From Onchidella celtica (lineage: Eukaryota; Mollusca; Gastropoda; Systellommatophora; Onchidiidae), in NCBI GenBank assembly GCA_963931925.1, contig OZ007573.1:42286711-42350710 (forward strand): a DNA stretch of 64,000 bases, written 5' to 3'. The notes below the pieces were generated by a model. The model was given only the letters and a program-made list of their open reading frames with translations, did no database searches and was not told where the DNA came from. Shown here piece by piece: positions 11,266-24,108 of this stretch (the first letter of the stretch is position 1; the number at the start of each line of letters is the position of its first letter). Both the position numbers and the translations under genes were made by a program.

Positions 11266-11720
11266 TTGGTCTCCTCGCACTATGATCTTTTTTCTTTTTT
11301 TTTTCATACTTATTCAATTGACACCTGGAAGCGGCTGTTATGATTTCTAGGCGACCTCTCACAGTCTTGGCATGGTTTATTATAAAGGCAAATTTAAACT
11401 TCTATCTCCTTCTTATATATCAAAAATTAATTTTAAAAAGTCCCCCTCCCCCCAACCACACCATCTCTTACCCTGTTGTCTGATGACCAGACCGTGTCAG
11501 TGGTACCAGAATGCCCATAAAATCTGGCACAAGTGCCTTTTTTCATTCTGAGCCTCATTTTGTATATCTTAACCCAGAGAACTGATGACAATTTGATTCC
11601 TTCTAAATCGAATAAAAAAATCTTTCTGTTTAGCAGAAATTATACTTCAAATATTTTGTAGGTAATTGTATTTCTAGTGAGTTGCCTTTTTGCCATGATT
11701 ATTTATTTTTAAATATATAT

Positions 11721-11764
11721 TACTAGCTGAGTTACCTGGCCCTTCCCGGGAGAAATATCTTTAC
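11721..11764 (+). repeat. Dispersed hairpin motif K, copy 1
   Basis: It contains ACTAGCTGAGTTACCTGGC followed by CCCGGGAGAAATATC. The same words recur at 42773-42817 and, diverged, at 56090-56126. The CCCGG/CCGGG parts can pair. Its parent element is unknown. Confidence 0.65.
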
Positions 11765-12289
11765 CTCGAAAACAACACGCACAATCGGCACACAGATGAA
11801 TGTAAATCTAGGTAGAAAACAACTCACAACTGGCACAGTAACACCCGCATGGCCCGTGCATAAGGTAGACGGCACAGAAACTCATGCCTTCAAACTTTGA
11901 AAGGCAACCGGAAGTTTAAAGTGGAAACAAAACAAAGGCAGGAGGGAGGCCATCATTGTTGAGGAGAAAACATTATTCGATATTTTTAGGCACATTTTCA
12001 TTTATTACAAAATTACGATACTTCGCTTTCATGTCAAAGGAATGGACATAGTAGCAAAAAGAACTATCTTTCACATGTATTTTTTTCAGGTCTGGGCATT
12101 TCTTCCTCGCAGCAGTGAATTTTTTTTCCTTGCTGTTTTTTTTTGTATAGATTGTAAAGCCCCCAGAGCCGATTTCAATGGAGAAAGTGTGCTGTGAATA
12201 GGTGTGCATTATTATTATTATTATTAATATCGTTATATACTTGGCTTGCTGATTCGGGAATACACGAATGTGAGTTTAAAGTGATTTTC

Positions 12290-12570
12290 GATCACCAGTG
12301 TGTAAATAAAGGGCAGAACGAAATTTGCTGTCATAGTTTTTGATTCTACTCAAAGAAAATGCGTCTTTTTTTCCGGGTCAAAATGTCGGACCATTTTCTC
12401 CCGTTCAGATCAGTTGTGGCTCAGTCAACAAAAGTATTAAAATCATAACGAACTTGACCTTTTAAAATGTGCCACATACACCTGTGGGTAATATGATATT
12501 TGTAGAATTAAGGCTCAGCAGTGAAAAAGCCTTTCATGATTGGAGGCCTTACTTCTTTTATGATATAATA
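12290..12570 (+). repeat. Dispersed repeat family E, copy 2
   Basis: It is collinear with 1-275 (see that entry) and extends slightly further 5', with ATCACCAGTGTGTAAA also found in diverged form near 5195. It ends in an (ATA)n run. Confidence 0.65.
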
Positions 12571-12590
12571 ATAATAATAATAATAATATT
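12566..12590. repeat. (AAT)n microsatellite
   Basis: About eight AAT units at the end of the family-E copy, possibly its tail. Confidence 0.8.
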
Positions 12591-13303
12591 AAATTAACAA
12601 GCTGCTCAAGATAAACATTGTTTTAATTTTTCATGCCGACGAAATCCTGCAACAATTAATCACGCCAAATAGCCATGGGCCACTTTCGGGCAACACCTAA
12701 TGTTATTGTTGACTCAGTCTTTCAGGAGAACATCGTGTTTCCTCTCAAAGACAGAATGTAGCAGAAAACGAGACCAAATGTCTCCTAAAAAATGAAACTC
12801 ACAGAAGGTCTAACAAAAGATCTATCTCAGCGATTATCGGTAAACATTTCAGACGAAAAAATCTGTTAGTAGTTGGAATTCAGTCATCGAAACATATCAA
12901 GGCTAGCAGAAATAATTGTTTCATTTGATTTGCCTCGAGGGGAGGTTTGTTTTTTTTATTTTTTCCCCTTCTTTTTTCTTTCATGCGAAGCCAATTAGAA
13001 CGAGATTTCCAGAAGAAAAGATTAAAAAAAAAAGAAAGAAAGGCAAAGCATATTTGAGCCCTAAACAATAATATTATTTTGTTTTCGCTGCCCTTGTAAC
13101 AACCTGTCTTCTCATGCTGATATTAAATGAAGTTATACCTGGTTGAGCATGTCCGCTCGTTGACAATGTTGCCATCCGGACATGCTGCCCGAACGGACGA
13201 ATCCCAGAAAAATGAGACCAACACTGAACTGTAGTGGGTGGTGCAAAAATGGATACACCGTTTCTTCACTTTTATTTATTTACCATGTAGCCAGGTTAAG
13301 GTG
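12591..13303. other. Unrecognised; small inverted repeat near 13150-13185
   Basis: No gene was recognised. GCATGTCCG and CGGACATGC form a 9-bp inverted pair around a ~25-bp loop. Confidence 0.4.
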
Positions 13304-13509
13304 TAAGTGATCTTGTCCACAGCATTCGCTCCACTCCGCTATTTTTAGGGAAAATGACGTATGAAAAAGTAAAATACTCATTGCCTCTGTAAACTTGTCC
13401 ACAGCATCCGTTCCGCTGCGCTCCTCACCACTGTAGAAGCAAAGAGCGTTTTTTATACATCATTTTCCGTAAAAATAGCGGAGCGGATGTTGTGGACAAG
13501 ACCACTTAG
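13304..13509 (+). mobile_element. MITE family D, copy 1 (three copies of the terminal motif)
   Basis: A ~206-bp non-autonomous element with long inverted ends. The left end reads AAGTGATCTTGTCCACAGCA and continues to the CTCCGCTATTTTTAGGGAAA region. The right end is its reverse complement (CGGAGCGGATGTTGTGGACA then AGACCACTT). A third, direct copy of CTTGTCCACAGCATCCG lies in the middle at 13394-13410. It has no coding capacity. The second copy is at 43852-44035 in the opposite orientation. The class is not known, and I could not read a clear target-site duplication. Confidence 0.8.
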
Positions 13510-13917
13510 AGATAATAATAATTATAGTGTTCTTATTTTATATTGTATGTGATAGCTGAATTTTGCAATACGAAAAGAAAAACTGAATATGAGGACATTA
13601 TTTTATAGCCTTGGCCTAGCACAATGTCTGATACTCCTTCGTCATGATTTATTCTACCAAAGCATCAAACTAAGTCTTGTATTGCTACACGATCTGATAG
13701 TAAATATGCATATTTCAAGGAATTAGGGTTTTCCCAATACCTATCAATATTAGAATATGCACCCTCTGGTTTTGTGTTTTTTGTGTGTTCCTTTTTGGGT
13801 ATTTTTTGTTTTGTTTTGTTGATAAGTTGCATACTCCCCTTGAAAGGCACTGAGACTCGGAAATGCTGCCCTGTGGTTGAATGATAAGTTAAGATAAGAT
13901 AAGATGAGCTTTTTGCG
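13510..13917. other. Unrecognised AT-rich sequence
   Basis: Nothing recognised. Confidence 0.5.
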
Positions 13918-14180
13918 CTAGTGGCGCATGCGTATAGGCACCTATCCCTAACCCCGTCCTTATCCTCAACCCTAAATCTTATCGAACCCCTAACCCTGCC
14001 CCCCCTTCCCTTTCAACCAAAAACAGGAGGGAAACAGAAAGAAAATCTGAAAGAATAATCAATCATAGGCTGTTGTTAGGAGTATTTCAGGAGGAGCGCT
14101 CTAGCTCTGGAGTCACAAAAGGCTTGAAAGTAAGTACACCTAGCTAAAAAACCTTGGGAGACGTACGTACTTATAACAGC
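13918..14180 (-). repeat. Dispersed repeat family B, copy 1
   Basis: This is one of four copies (others at 38961, 40797 and 47970, all on the plus strand). Shared blocks, read on the minus strand, are GCTGTTATAAGTACGTACGT, TGACTCCAGAGCTAGAG, CTCCTGAAATACTCCTAACA, GATAAGATTTAGGGTTGAGG, ACGGGGTTAGGGATAGGTGC and a CATGCGCC end. No long open frame is seen. Confidence 0.75.
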
Positions 14181-14339
14181 ATTCTTAGCGTTAACTGAAA
14201 ATATGAACCCAAGACTTCGAGCTTCCATACATTGGCAGACGGACATGCTTTTGTGCTGCTAACCAAGCTAGGACTCGCAGATAAATCCACATATTCTGTT
14301 CATATTCTATAAATTTCCTATTGAAATCTTTTATTATTC

Positions 14340-14535
14340 GATCGTTTTCTCTGTTCCATTTTTTTTCCTGTTGTTACTTTTTTTTTTTTTCTTGAGAAAG
14401 GCGACATCCGAAATGTTGAGGATTTTCTGTCTTCTCTTTTAGTTTGCATTTTATCGTTTGGGTATTATTTCTTACGCGGGGCTTTGCTACATACAACTTT
14501 TTCTTTTTGCCCAATTTTGACATGACCCCAAGGGT
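14340..14535 (-). repeat. Dispersed repeat family G, copy 2
   Basis: The plus strand shows TATTATTTCTTACGCGGGGC, TTTGCTACATACAACTTTTT and CTTGAGAAAGGCGACATCCG, the reverse of the family-G consensus. Confidence 0.7.
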
Positions 14536-15354
14536 ATACTATTATTATGAAGGTTATCATTGTAGTCATTATAGGGTCAGTCTTTACTATCCTTTAAAGT
14601 ATAGTTTTGCCACTGTTGTTCAAATAATATTTAGTGTTCATAAAACTCATTCTAATTATTAATTGCCATTCACAGCTTTGCCTGTGCTGGCAACCGGGTG
14701 TTTTCCTGACCATCTGGCACCCCACGGCTCCACACATGGACCCCAAAATCCCCCAACAGCAAGGGCGGTAAGGCATTTCCCTGGCAGGCGACAAGAGTTA
14801 CCGTTAATTATGTTTTAATTTTTGAAGAAAACGAAACCTCCCCGATACCTGTCTTTGACAATGATAACTTAATTGCTTTTCACTGTTCAAATGAGGGAGA
14901 GATAACATTGAAAACATAACAAATTATGGCTGGCAGTTTGAAATATGCAGAGAAAACAGTCAAGACTTTGATTAGCGGTTGGATTAACTCGTACATCATT
15001 AATTAAGAAAAAAAAGTACGGTAATTAAAAAATCTGGACTGTGCACAGTGCATATCTTTATCTAAGTGGCAGCAGGTCACATGATATATTTCTGACATGA
15101 AATTGTACGCAAATTATATGAAAGAAAAGTGTTTCGCAACATGAAAAAAACAACCAACAAATACGTTTTTGATCGTCCGCATGCAGCATTGACCACTGCA
15201 ATTCTGAAAGCAAAACAAAGACAAATCAAAATAACAACATCAACGACAACAACAACAGCAACTAATAAAAGACACTTAAACTACAACAAATAAACGACAA
15301 ATTTGTGTCTATTCTGAATGTATAGTGCAAACGGTTAGGGTTTGTGTTGTGGGC
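14536..15354. other. Unrecognised
   Basis: No gene or family was recognised. A small (AAC)n run is near 15243-15260. Confidence 0.45.
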
Positions 15355-15735
15355 GTAATAATCATAATAATAATTAAATATTAATAATGATAATAATAAT
15401 AGCAATAATAATATAGTGATAACGATTATAGTGGTGGTAGTAGTAGCAGTAGCCGTGGTAGTATTAATAGTCGTAGTAGTAGTAGTAGCAGCGGTTGTGG
15501 CAGTAGTAGTAGTAGTAGTAGTTGTTGTAGTAGTAGTAGCAATAATAATAGTAGTAATATTAATGGTAGCGGTAATGGTAATAGTAGTGAATGTGGTGGT
15601 AAAAACAATGATAATAATGATAACAATAACGACACAGCAATGATATAAAATGATAATTATAACAAAAATAACGATAACAATGTTAATAATAATAACAACA
15701 ACAATAATGATGATAAGAATAATACAGTATGGAAC
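15355..15735. repeat. Complex trinucleotide-rich tract (AAT/GTA/AAC)
   Basis: Imperfect runs of AAT, then GTA/GTG, then AAC/AAT triplets. Open frames on both strands encode only low-complexity peptides. Confidence 0.85.
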
Positions 15736-16298
15736 GCCTTTTGTTACTACAATGTACAGATCTAGTTGTATATCAGTTGCGTTCATATCAAATAAACAAA
15801 TAAATAAGAAAAAAAATAAAATAAATACCCAACTGACAAAACAGCAACAAATTTCCCCAGGATGTCAATTATAATTAATGATCCAATTGACAACATACTT
15901 GTTATCTTTGTCATCGTCAAAAGTGTTAATTATAATCCCCTTCAACGGCTTTTCTTTGCCGTTTCTCACCTTTGTAAACCCGGGTAAAAATCTCTTTCTA
16001 TCAGCTTTCTTCAACAAACAAAACAGAGCGGACTCTCAGTGTAACACACCCCTTCCTTTACTCAGTGAGATCACGGGGAGACACATGAATAGTTCAATCT
16101 CAACAATAACAGTGTTGCTGTGAGTGATTAACCTCTCTGGACAGATGTCACTATTGTATTGCTTCAGATGAAAAGAAAGAAAACAAAGAGGTTTTTTCAT
16201 CCCTAATTCCATGAAACAGGTTTCTTCCTTTCTTTTTTACTTGACGTGACAAATTAGGCAAGCTGTTTTTTTAGTCCGGTATCGTTGTCGCCCCGGCT
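15736..16298. other. Unrecognised
   Basis: Nothing recognised. Confidence 0.5.
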
Positions 16299-16452
16299 GG
16301 CAATAGAAACAGCAATGCTGTGAATATTGTTACGAAATATACTGAAATCAGTGAGGCGTGACTTCAGATTTACTTGGCAATAGAAACTGCGATATTATGA
16401 ATATTGTTACGAGATATACCGAAATCAGCGAGGCGTGACTTGGATTTTTCTG
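16299..16452. repeat. Two-copy 77-bp tandem duplication
   Basis: Both units start GGCAATAGAAAC and contain TGAATATTGTTACG, GAAATCAG and GAGGCGTGACTT. They are diverged by a few substitutions. Confidence 0.85.
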
Positions 16453-16503
16453 GAAAGAAGCACAATCTCAGCTCCGGCAGACAAAAGTATAGATCTATTC
16501 TAG

Positions 16504-16743
16504 CCCGACGGAAGTTCTTGTTTGTTCTAGCTCCACTTTTTGCACAGCTGAGAAATTCGACATACATGTAATACGTTTGTAGCTTCAGTAGGTAAGGAGT
16601 CAGAATAAATCGAGACTGTGAAACAGCTTGATAAGTGCCACGGCGTATTTTAAACAATTGCCGCATTGTGCATTTGTTATACCTCTTCTACATTCTTTTT
16701 AGAAAACTGGAGATAGATCTAGAACAAGCAAGAACTAAGGACG
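16504..16743 (+). mobile_element. MITE-like family F, copy 2
   Basis: The left end CCCGACGGAAGTTCTTGTTT and the right end (AGAACAAGCAAGAACTAAGG) are inverted relatives. The interior carries GAGAAATTCGAC, CAGCTTGATAAGTGCCA and GTGCATTTGTTATA, as in the copies at 35612 and 43317. It is about 240 bp with no coding capacity. Confidence 0.7.
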
Positions 16744-17524
16744 CCATATGCTTCTAAAAAGGAAACAACAACAACAACAACAACAACAACGAAACAAGCA
16801 AAAGCTACGACAACAACAAAATAAACCCAAAAGAGCGGACAAGATGAAGCAGATCCCGTTATATTATACTCTATAATTTACCCAGAACTGAAACTAGTAA
16901 ACAGATTTATCCCTGGCAACACTAGAATACGTACATATGGGAAATGGGGGTAAAAAAAATCGTCAAAATCGAACATCAGTGCTTCATGGATGGTCCTAAA
17001 GCTGTGTCATTGTAATAACTTGGAAATTCAAACCTCTGACATAACATTCAAGATCTGGACTTGAGAAAATGACCGTCAGTAGAAAAATAAATCCCATTTC
17101 TTATTTCTCGATGTTTTTAATTTCAAGATCACCGTATGAACTTCTCTCGTCCACACCAAGAGCAGACTGGACTCCCTGCTAGGCAAAGCGCGAGACTCAC
17201 TGAGCCATAACGTCATGTATTTGGCCCGTTCTCCACCGGTGTGGAGACAGAATATGTCACCCGACTAAATTGGTCCTACCTGTAATCAATATCGGAGATC
17301 TGGAAATCTCTCAAGGGGCACAGCTACCTCATCTGTTCCATCTTTGAGCTCTCGTCTTTTAACAGGTGTACTCGACAGCTTTTTTTTTTTTTTACTTTCT
17401 CAAACCAGATTAGCAGTTTATTGATCTTGTTCGAGTGGCGACTGATTGACAGACAAGATCTGTTAAAAGTAAACGAAATAAATAAAAAAAAAAGATAAGG
17501 AGAGCTTTGTCGTGATCTCATTAC
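16744..17524. other. Unrecognised; short (CAA)n at 16766-16790
   Basis: No gene was recognised in this interval. Confidence 0.5.
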
Positions 17525-17847
17525 GCCATATGTCTTTGTTATTGTTGGGGATGGAGTTACTAACGCCATATGTCTTTGTTATTGTTGGGGATGGAGTTAC
17601 TAACGCCATATGTCTTTGTTATTGTTGGGGATGGAGTTACTAACGCCATATGTCTTTGTTATTGTTGGGGATGGAGTTACTAACGCCATATGTCTTTGTT
17701 ATTGTTGGGGATGGAGTTACTAACGCCATATGTCTTTGTTATTGTTGGGGATGGAGTTACTAACGCCATATGTCTTTGTTATTGTTGGGGATGGAGTTAC
17801 TAACGCCATATGTCTTTGTTATTGTTGGGGATGGAGTTACTAACGCC
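17525..17847. repeat. 40-bp tandem repeat, 8 identical copies
   Basis: The unit starts GCCATATGTCTTTGTTATTG and ends GGGATGGAGTTACTAAC. Eight copies appear identical by eye; a partial ninth ends at the GCC before CATGGTGG. There are no variable spacers, so this is a minisatellite and not a CRISPR-like array. Confidence 0.97.
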
Positions 17848-17956
17848 CATGGTGGAAAAAAAAAGAAGAGCGAGAGAGGATGATGTGGTTAGAAAGAGGA
17901 AGAAAATAATGAATGAGAGACGGTAGTACACTAATAAATGATGACACAGAAAAGAG

Positions 17957-19734
<1,778 letters not shown>

Positions 19735-20005
19735 TTTCTTCTTGCCTGGAGAGCGCAATATGTCACTACCTTCCTGAGGTCTTGTATGATGTAGAAACAA
19801 AGTATTATAAAAACTGCAAGACATTTGAAGGGTCGCAGGACGGGCTTGAAGCAAAGACAAAATATAGCAAAAAGAAAGAGCTGTACGTAGCAAAACCTCG
19901 GGTAAGAAAAAATACCGAAACGATACAATAAAACGCATCGTTTCAGTATTACTTCTTACACGAGGCTTCTCTACATACAACTTTTTCATTCCGCTGTACT
20001 TTGTC
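19735..20005. repeat. Family G fold-back (head-to-head pair)
   Basis: A plus-strand family-G copy (19851-19925, with GCAAAAAGAAAGAGCTGTAC and CGAAACGAT) meets an inverted copy (19936-20005, with ATCGTTTCAGTATTACTTCT). Only about 11 bp separates them. The two ~70-bp arms are complementary apart from scattered mismatches, so a long hairpin is expected. Confidence 0.8.
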
Positions 20006-20539
20006 TAGAAATAAAGGTATAGATCCAAGAACAGACGGGTAACATCTGTATTATTCTGCCTTTATAATTAATATCCTCTCCTGAGAAAACAAAAATAAAA
20101 CAAACAAAACAAAATAAAAACGAGATGCAAACATGCAAACAAACAATATATAGACGACGCAGCCTCATAGATGTACTACCGTAACTTGATTTAACTCAAC
20201 ATTACATTTTTTTCCCTTCTTTTAATTTTCTGTTTTTTTTCATGGTTGTTTCAACTACATGCAAGTATATTGCATTTTTACACTTTTTCTTCCTATTTTT
20301 CTCTCCCCTTCTCTTTCTCTTTATTTCTCTGATTTTGATCTTTCTTCCTCCTCAATTTGTTTTCTTCTTTCCTCCTCATTTATTTGCTTCCATTGAATAC
20401 TGTACCTTTTTATCTGTTGTCGTCCTCTTCAACTCCTGGTAGTCACCACTTTTTACCATTATCTTATCTAGAGAAACAGCTCATGAGACAATGGAACATT
20501 TTTGTATTGGTGCACTTTTTAACCGTATCCAAATATTTT
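20006..20539. other. Unrecognised, T-rich
   Basis: No gene was recognised. There is a pyrimidine-rich stretch at 20280-20390. Confidence 0.5.
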
Positions 20540-23500
20540 ACTATAATAATATAATAATAGTTCGTCCATCAGGTATGATGATGACCTTAACAACACCAGA
20601 GGAATAAAGAACAGAAATTGTTGAGAATTTCAACATATGGACAATAAAGAGAACTAAAGGACACAGAGGACAGAATGGAAAGACTGTTCTTTCATGACTT
20701 ATGGCTTCTCATGTGACTGATAAGTCCTATTTTTGCCCTGCAGACCCTTCCGCATAAATGACAAGAGTGCTCCGTTGGTTCAGTACCACTGGGCCTTTTC
20801 TTGCGCCGTTCTCTTTTTTTGATAGCCTGCTGGACTCTGTCAGCTTCCCATGCTTTGCTGCCTCTGGTAAGGGCCGCCCTCCAATTTGCACGATCAAGCG
20901 AGAGCTTTTCCCACTCACTCACATCAATGGCAAAGGCCTTCAGTGATTGCTTGAGAGTGTCTTTGTAATGTCTCTTTGGGGCCCCAACATTCCTCGTTCC
21001 ATTGGAGAGCTCAGAGAAGAAGATTTGCTTAGGGAGTCTGGAGTCGGGCATTCTGACAACATGTCCTGCCCAACGTAGCTGAATTTTTTTCAGGTGGCAG
21101 AAGATGCTCAATTCCTTGGCACGATAGAGGACCTCAGTGTCTGGAATTTTATCCTGCCATTTGATCCTTAGGATCTTTCTAAGGCAGGCCAGATGAAAGT
21201 GATTTAGCTTTCTGGCATGCGATTGGTACACTGTCCAGGTTTCAGCCCCATAGAGTAGGGTGGGAAGGACCACAGCATTGTACACTTTCAGCTTAGTGTC
21301 TGTGCGAATGCCGGCGACATCCCATACTCTCTTTCGAAGCCTGCCAAATGCAGAGCTGGCTTTGCTGATTCTTGAGAGAATTTCAGTATCAACACGAGCC
21401 GCGGAAGACAGTGTACTGCCAAGATAGGTGAAGTTCTCCGACACCTTCAGAAGACTGTCATGGACTTTGATATTTGGGGTCACAGGATACTTGTCGTCTG
21501 GAGTAGGCTGATGGAGCACTTCCGTCTTCTTTGTGCTTATTGTGAGGCCAAAGTTGTCACAGGCACTAGAGAACTTATCAACACAGTTTTGCATGCTATC
21601 CTCATCGTGTGCCAGAAGTGCACAATCATCAGCAAATAGTAGGTCACAGACTTGAGTACTTTTGGTTTTGGTTTTTGCCTGAAGTCTCCTGAGGTTGAAT
21701 AGACTGCCATCAGTTCGGTACTTGATGCTTACCCCTTGAGGAGGAGAGCTAAAGGCTTCTTGTAGCACTGCAGAGAACATGATGCTGAACAGAGTTGGGG
21801 CTAAGACACAACCCTGTTTTACCCCATTTGTGACAGCAAAGGGCTCTGAAACACTGCCGTTGCTTTTGACTGCAGCTTGCATGCCATCATGAAACTGGCG
21901 CACTATTGTGATGAATTCGGGTGGACACCCAAACTTCGCCAAGATTTTCCAGAGGCCTTCACGACACACTGTGTCAAATGCTTTTGTGAGGTCAACAAAT
22001 GTGATATACAGCGCTTTATTTTGTTCCATGCATTTTTCCTGAATCTGTCTGGCAGCAAAAATCATATCCGCCGTTCCCCTCTCTTTACGAAAGCCACATT
22101 GGCTCTCGGGAAGCAAGTCATTTGACGAGAGGTGATCAAGAAGGCGATTCAGAAGCATTCTTGCCAATATTTTGCCAGCAATTGAAAGTAGAGAGATTCC
22201 CCGATGGTTGTCACAGACTTGGCTGTCCCCTTTGTTTTTGTACAGATGGATGATTGAAGCATCTTTGAAGTCCTGTGGCAGCTTCCCTGCTTTCAACATA
22301 TGATTGAACAACTCGGTCAACCTTTCAATAAGCTTTTCTCCACCGAAGGCATACACCTCAGCAGGAATTGAATCCACGCCTGGTGATTTGTTAAAGGACA
22401 TCTGATTTGTGGCAGTTCGGGTCTCATTTGCTGTGAATGGCTTGGCAAGAGCTGCATTAATAGGAGTCTGAGGGAGGCGGTCAATGGACTCAGTATTTAT
22501 ATTTGATGGCCGATTTAGCACACCTCCGAAATGTTCTGCCCAACGCTGAATTATGGCATTCAATTCAACAATGCGTGTTGAACCATCTGACGCAAGAAGT
22601 GGCGTAGTGCCAGAGCGGGATGGTCCAAACACAGCTCGGAGGCTCTCAAAGAACTTTCTAGTGTTGTTTGTGTCGGCATATTTCTGAGTTTCTCTTACTC
22701 ACTCTTCAAGCCAGTCATTTTTCATTTTCCTCAGCTTCTTCTGGAGTACACCCTTACATGCACGCAGTGCATCAGCTTTTGCTGTGGAAGAGGGGTCACT
22801 GCAGTGAGCTTGGATGAGACTATTTTTTTCTTTGATGAGCACTTTGATTTCATTATCATTATCATTGAACCAGTCCTGGTGCTTGCGGACAGGAAAATCA
22901 ACTGTGCTGCTGGCGCAAGAGTGTACAGTCGTATTTAGGTCAGTCCAGCTCTGTTCAATGTTCTCAGGGTCAAAAGTCACGCAATCCAATTTTGAGGAGA
23001 GTTCTGAGGAGAGCTCGCTCTGTTTCTCAGCTGAGCAGAGTTTTGAAACATTTAGGCGTTTAGGTGGCGCTTTCCCTTGAGGGCGTCTATTGCGCCTCAA
23101 TGTTAGTCTGAGCTTGCAAACAATGAGTCTGTGGTCAGTTCCACACTCGGCACCACACATCGCCTTTGTTACAAGGACATCCTTTCTGTCAGTCTTCCTC
23201 ACAATGACATAGTCTATGAGATGCCAATGCTTTGAGCGGGGATGCATCCATGACGTTCTGTTTCTCACGGGGAGACTAAAATTTGTGTTGGTAATGAACA
23301 GGCCAAATTCAGCGCACAAAGTAAGTAAGCGCAACCCATTGTTATTGCATGAACCAACTCCACGAGGGCCCAAAACATTTGGCCACGCTGAGATTTCGGA
23401 GCCAACCCTAGCATTGAAGTCCCCCAAGAGAATCAGCTTATCAGCTGCCGGGACAGAGCATATGACAGATTCTAGATCAGAATAGAACTTGTCTTTGGCT

Positions 23501-23739
23501 TCATCTGGGTTTGTCATGGTGGGCGCATATGCGCTAATGAGGGTGGCTGACTGGCTTTTCCCAACTGGGATCCTGAGTGTCATTAGCCTGTCATTTATTT
23601 CAATTGGCATGGACTGCAAGTTTCTGACAAGGTCATTTTTAATTGCAAACCCAACACCATGCTGTCTCGGTTCGACTGCACCCTTGCCTTTCCAGAAGAA
23701 GGTGTATCCACCACTGAGCTCTTTGAGTTGGCCACTATA
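20540..23739 (-). mobile_element. Nearly full-length LINE (endonuclease-RT non-LTR retrotransposon)
   Basis: The element runs on the minus strand from about 23733 to about 20546. It has a 5'-truncated coding region (endonuclease then reverse transcriptase), a ~140-bp 3' untranslated region and an AT-rich tail of ATT/ATTATT units instead of poly(A). A short tail of that kind resembles RTE-type elements; the clade was not confirmed. The 3' 900 bp is more than about 99% identical to 866-1765. Possible flanking duplications ACTATA (20540-20545 and 23734-23739) are short and AT-rich, so weak. The same truncation style suggests incomplete reverse transcription. Confidence 0.93.
20692..23733 (-). 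pseudogene. LINE polyprotein: AP-type endonuclease + reverse transcriptase, one in-frame stop
   Basis: One frame is open from the 5' break to the stop at 20692 except for a single TGA (23-strand complement at 22699-22701), just after NDWLEE. The frame resumes with VRETQKYADTNNTRKFFES, so one nonsense change separates the two halves. The 5' part lacks the first endonuclease motifs. It begins near GQLKELSGGYTFFWKGKG and keeps SAYAPT, the GDFNARVG active-site block, the SWMHP...HWHLIDYVIV block and the CGTDHRL catalytic block. The RT part (646 residues from its first Met) has FVDLTKAFDT (motif A, about 212-221), NGVKQGCVLAPTLFS (motif B), FADD (motif C, 333-336) and TYLGS. A C2H2 finger lies at about 624-643. 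The enzyme would nick target DNA and prime cDNA synthesis there. This copy is probably inactive because of the stop and the missing start. Confidence 0.93.
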
Positions 23740-23868
23740 TTATATTTATAATTATCATCATCTTCGTCATTGGTGTCTACCTGTCTCCCTCTCCCAGTGT
23801 ACCTCTTCTCCTCTTCGGGAACACACATCTTGCAGACCTCATCACTAAATGAATTAAAACCGCATTAG

Positions 23869-24080
23869 TGGAGTATCATACTAAGCCCAGAACAGCACAG
23901 CCAGCTGCTGGCACACACAATAATGCACACCATAATTTCCTGTATTCCCTTAGAACACCTGGGAAGACCCTATCATACTAAGCCCGGTCAGATACGGTTA
24001 TCTTCGCCAGTATTGCTTGGAGGTATATTTTGCTGTCAGCAACTGGCTGTGAGGTTCCGGGCTTAGTATGATACCCCCTC
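23869..24080 (+). mobile_element. MITE family I, copy 1 (three copies of the terminal motif)
   Basis: A 212-bp element with inverted ends GAGTATCATACTAAGCCC and GGGCTTAGTATGATAC. A third, direct copy of TATCATACTAAGCCCGG lies in the middle (23971). It is flanked by TTAG on both sides (23865-23868 and 24081-24084), a candidate 4-bp target-site duplication. It has no coding capacity. The other copy is at 40158-40381. Confidence 0.82.
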
Positions 24081-24108
24081 TTAGTTTGACCCTTTCCCCC
24101 TTCCCATC

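Noticed and set aside
17525..17847. CRISPR-like array
   Set aside because: Identical 40-bp units without spacers; the context is eukaryotic.
20560..23860. Long target-site duplication for the second LINE
   Set aside because: I compared about 110 bp on each side; only an AT-rich ACTATA match was found, too short and low in complexity.
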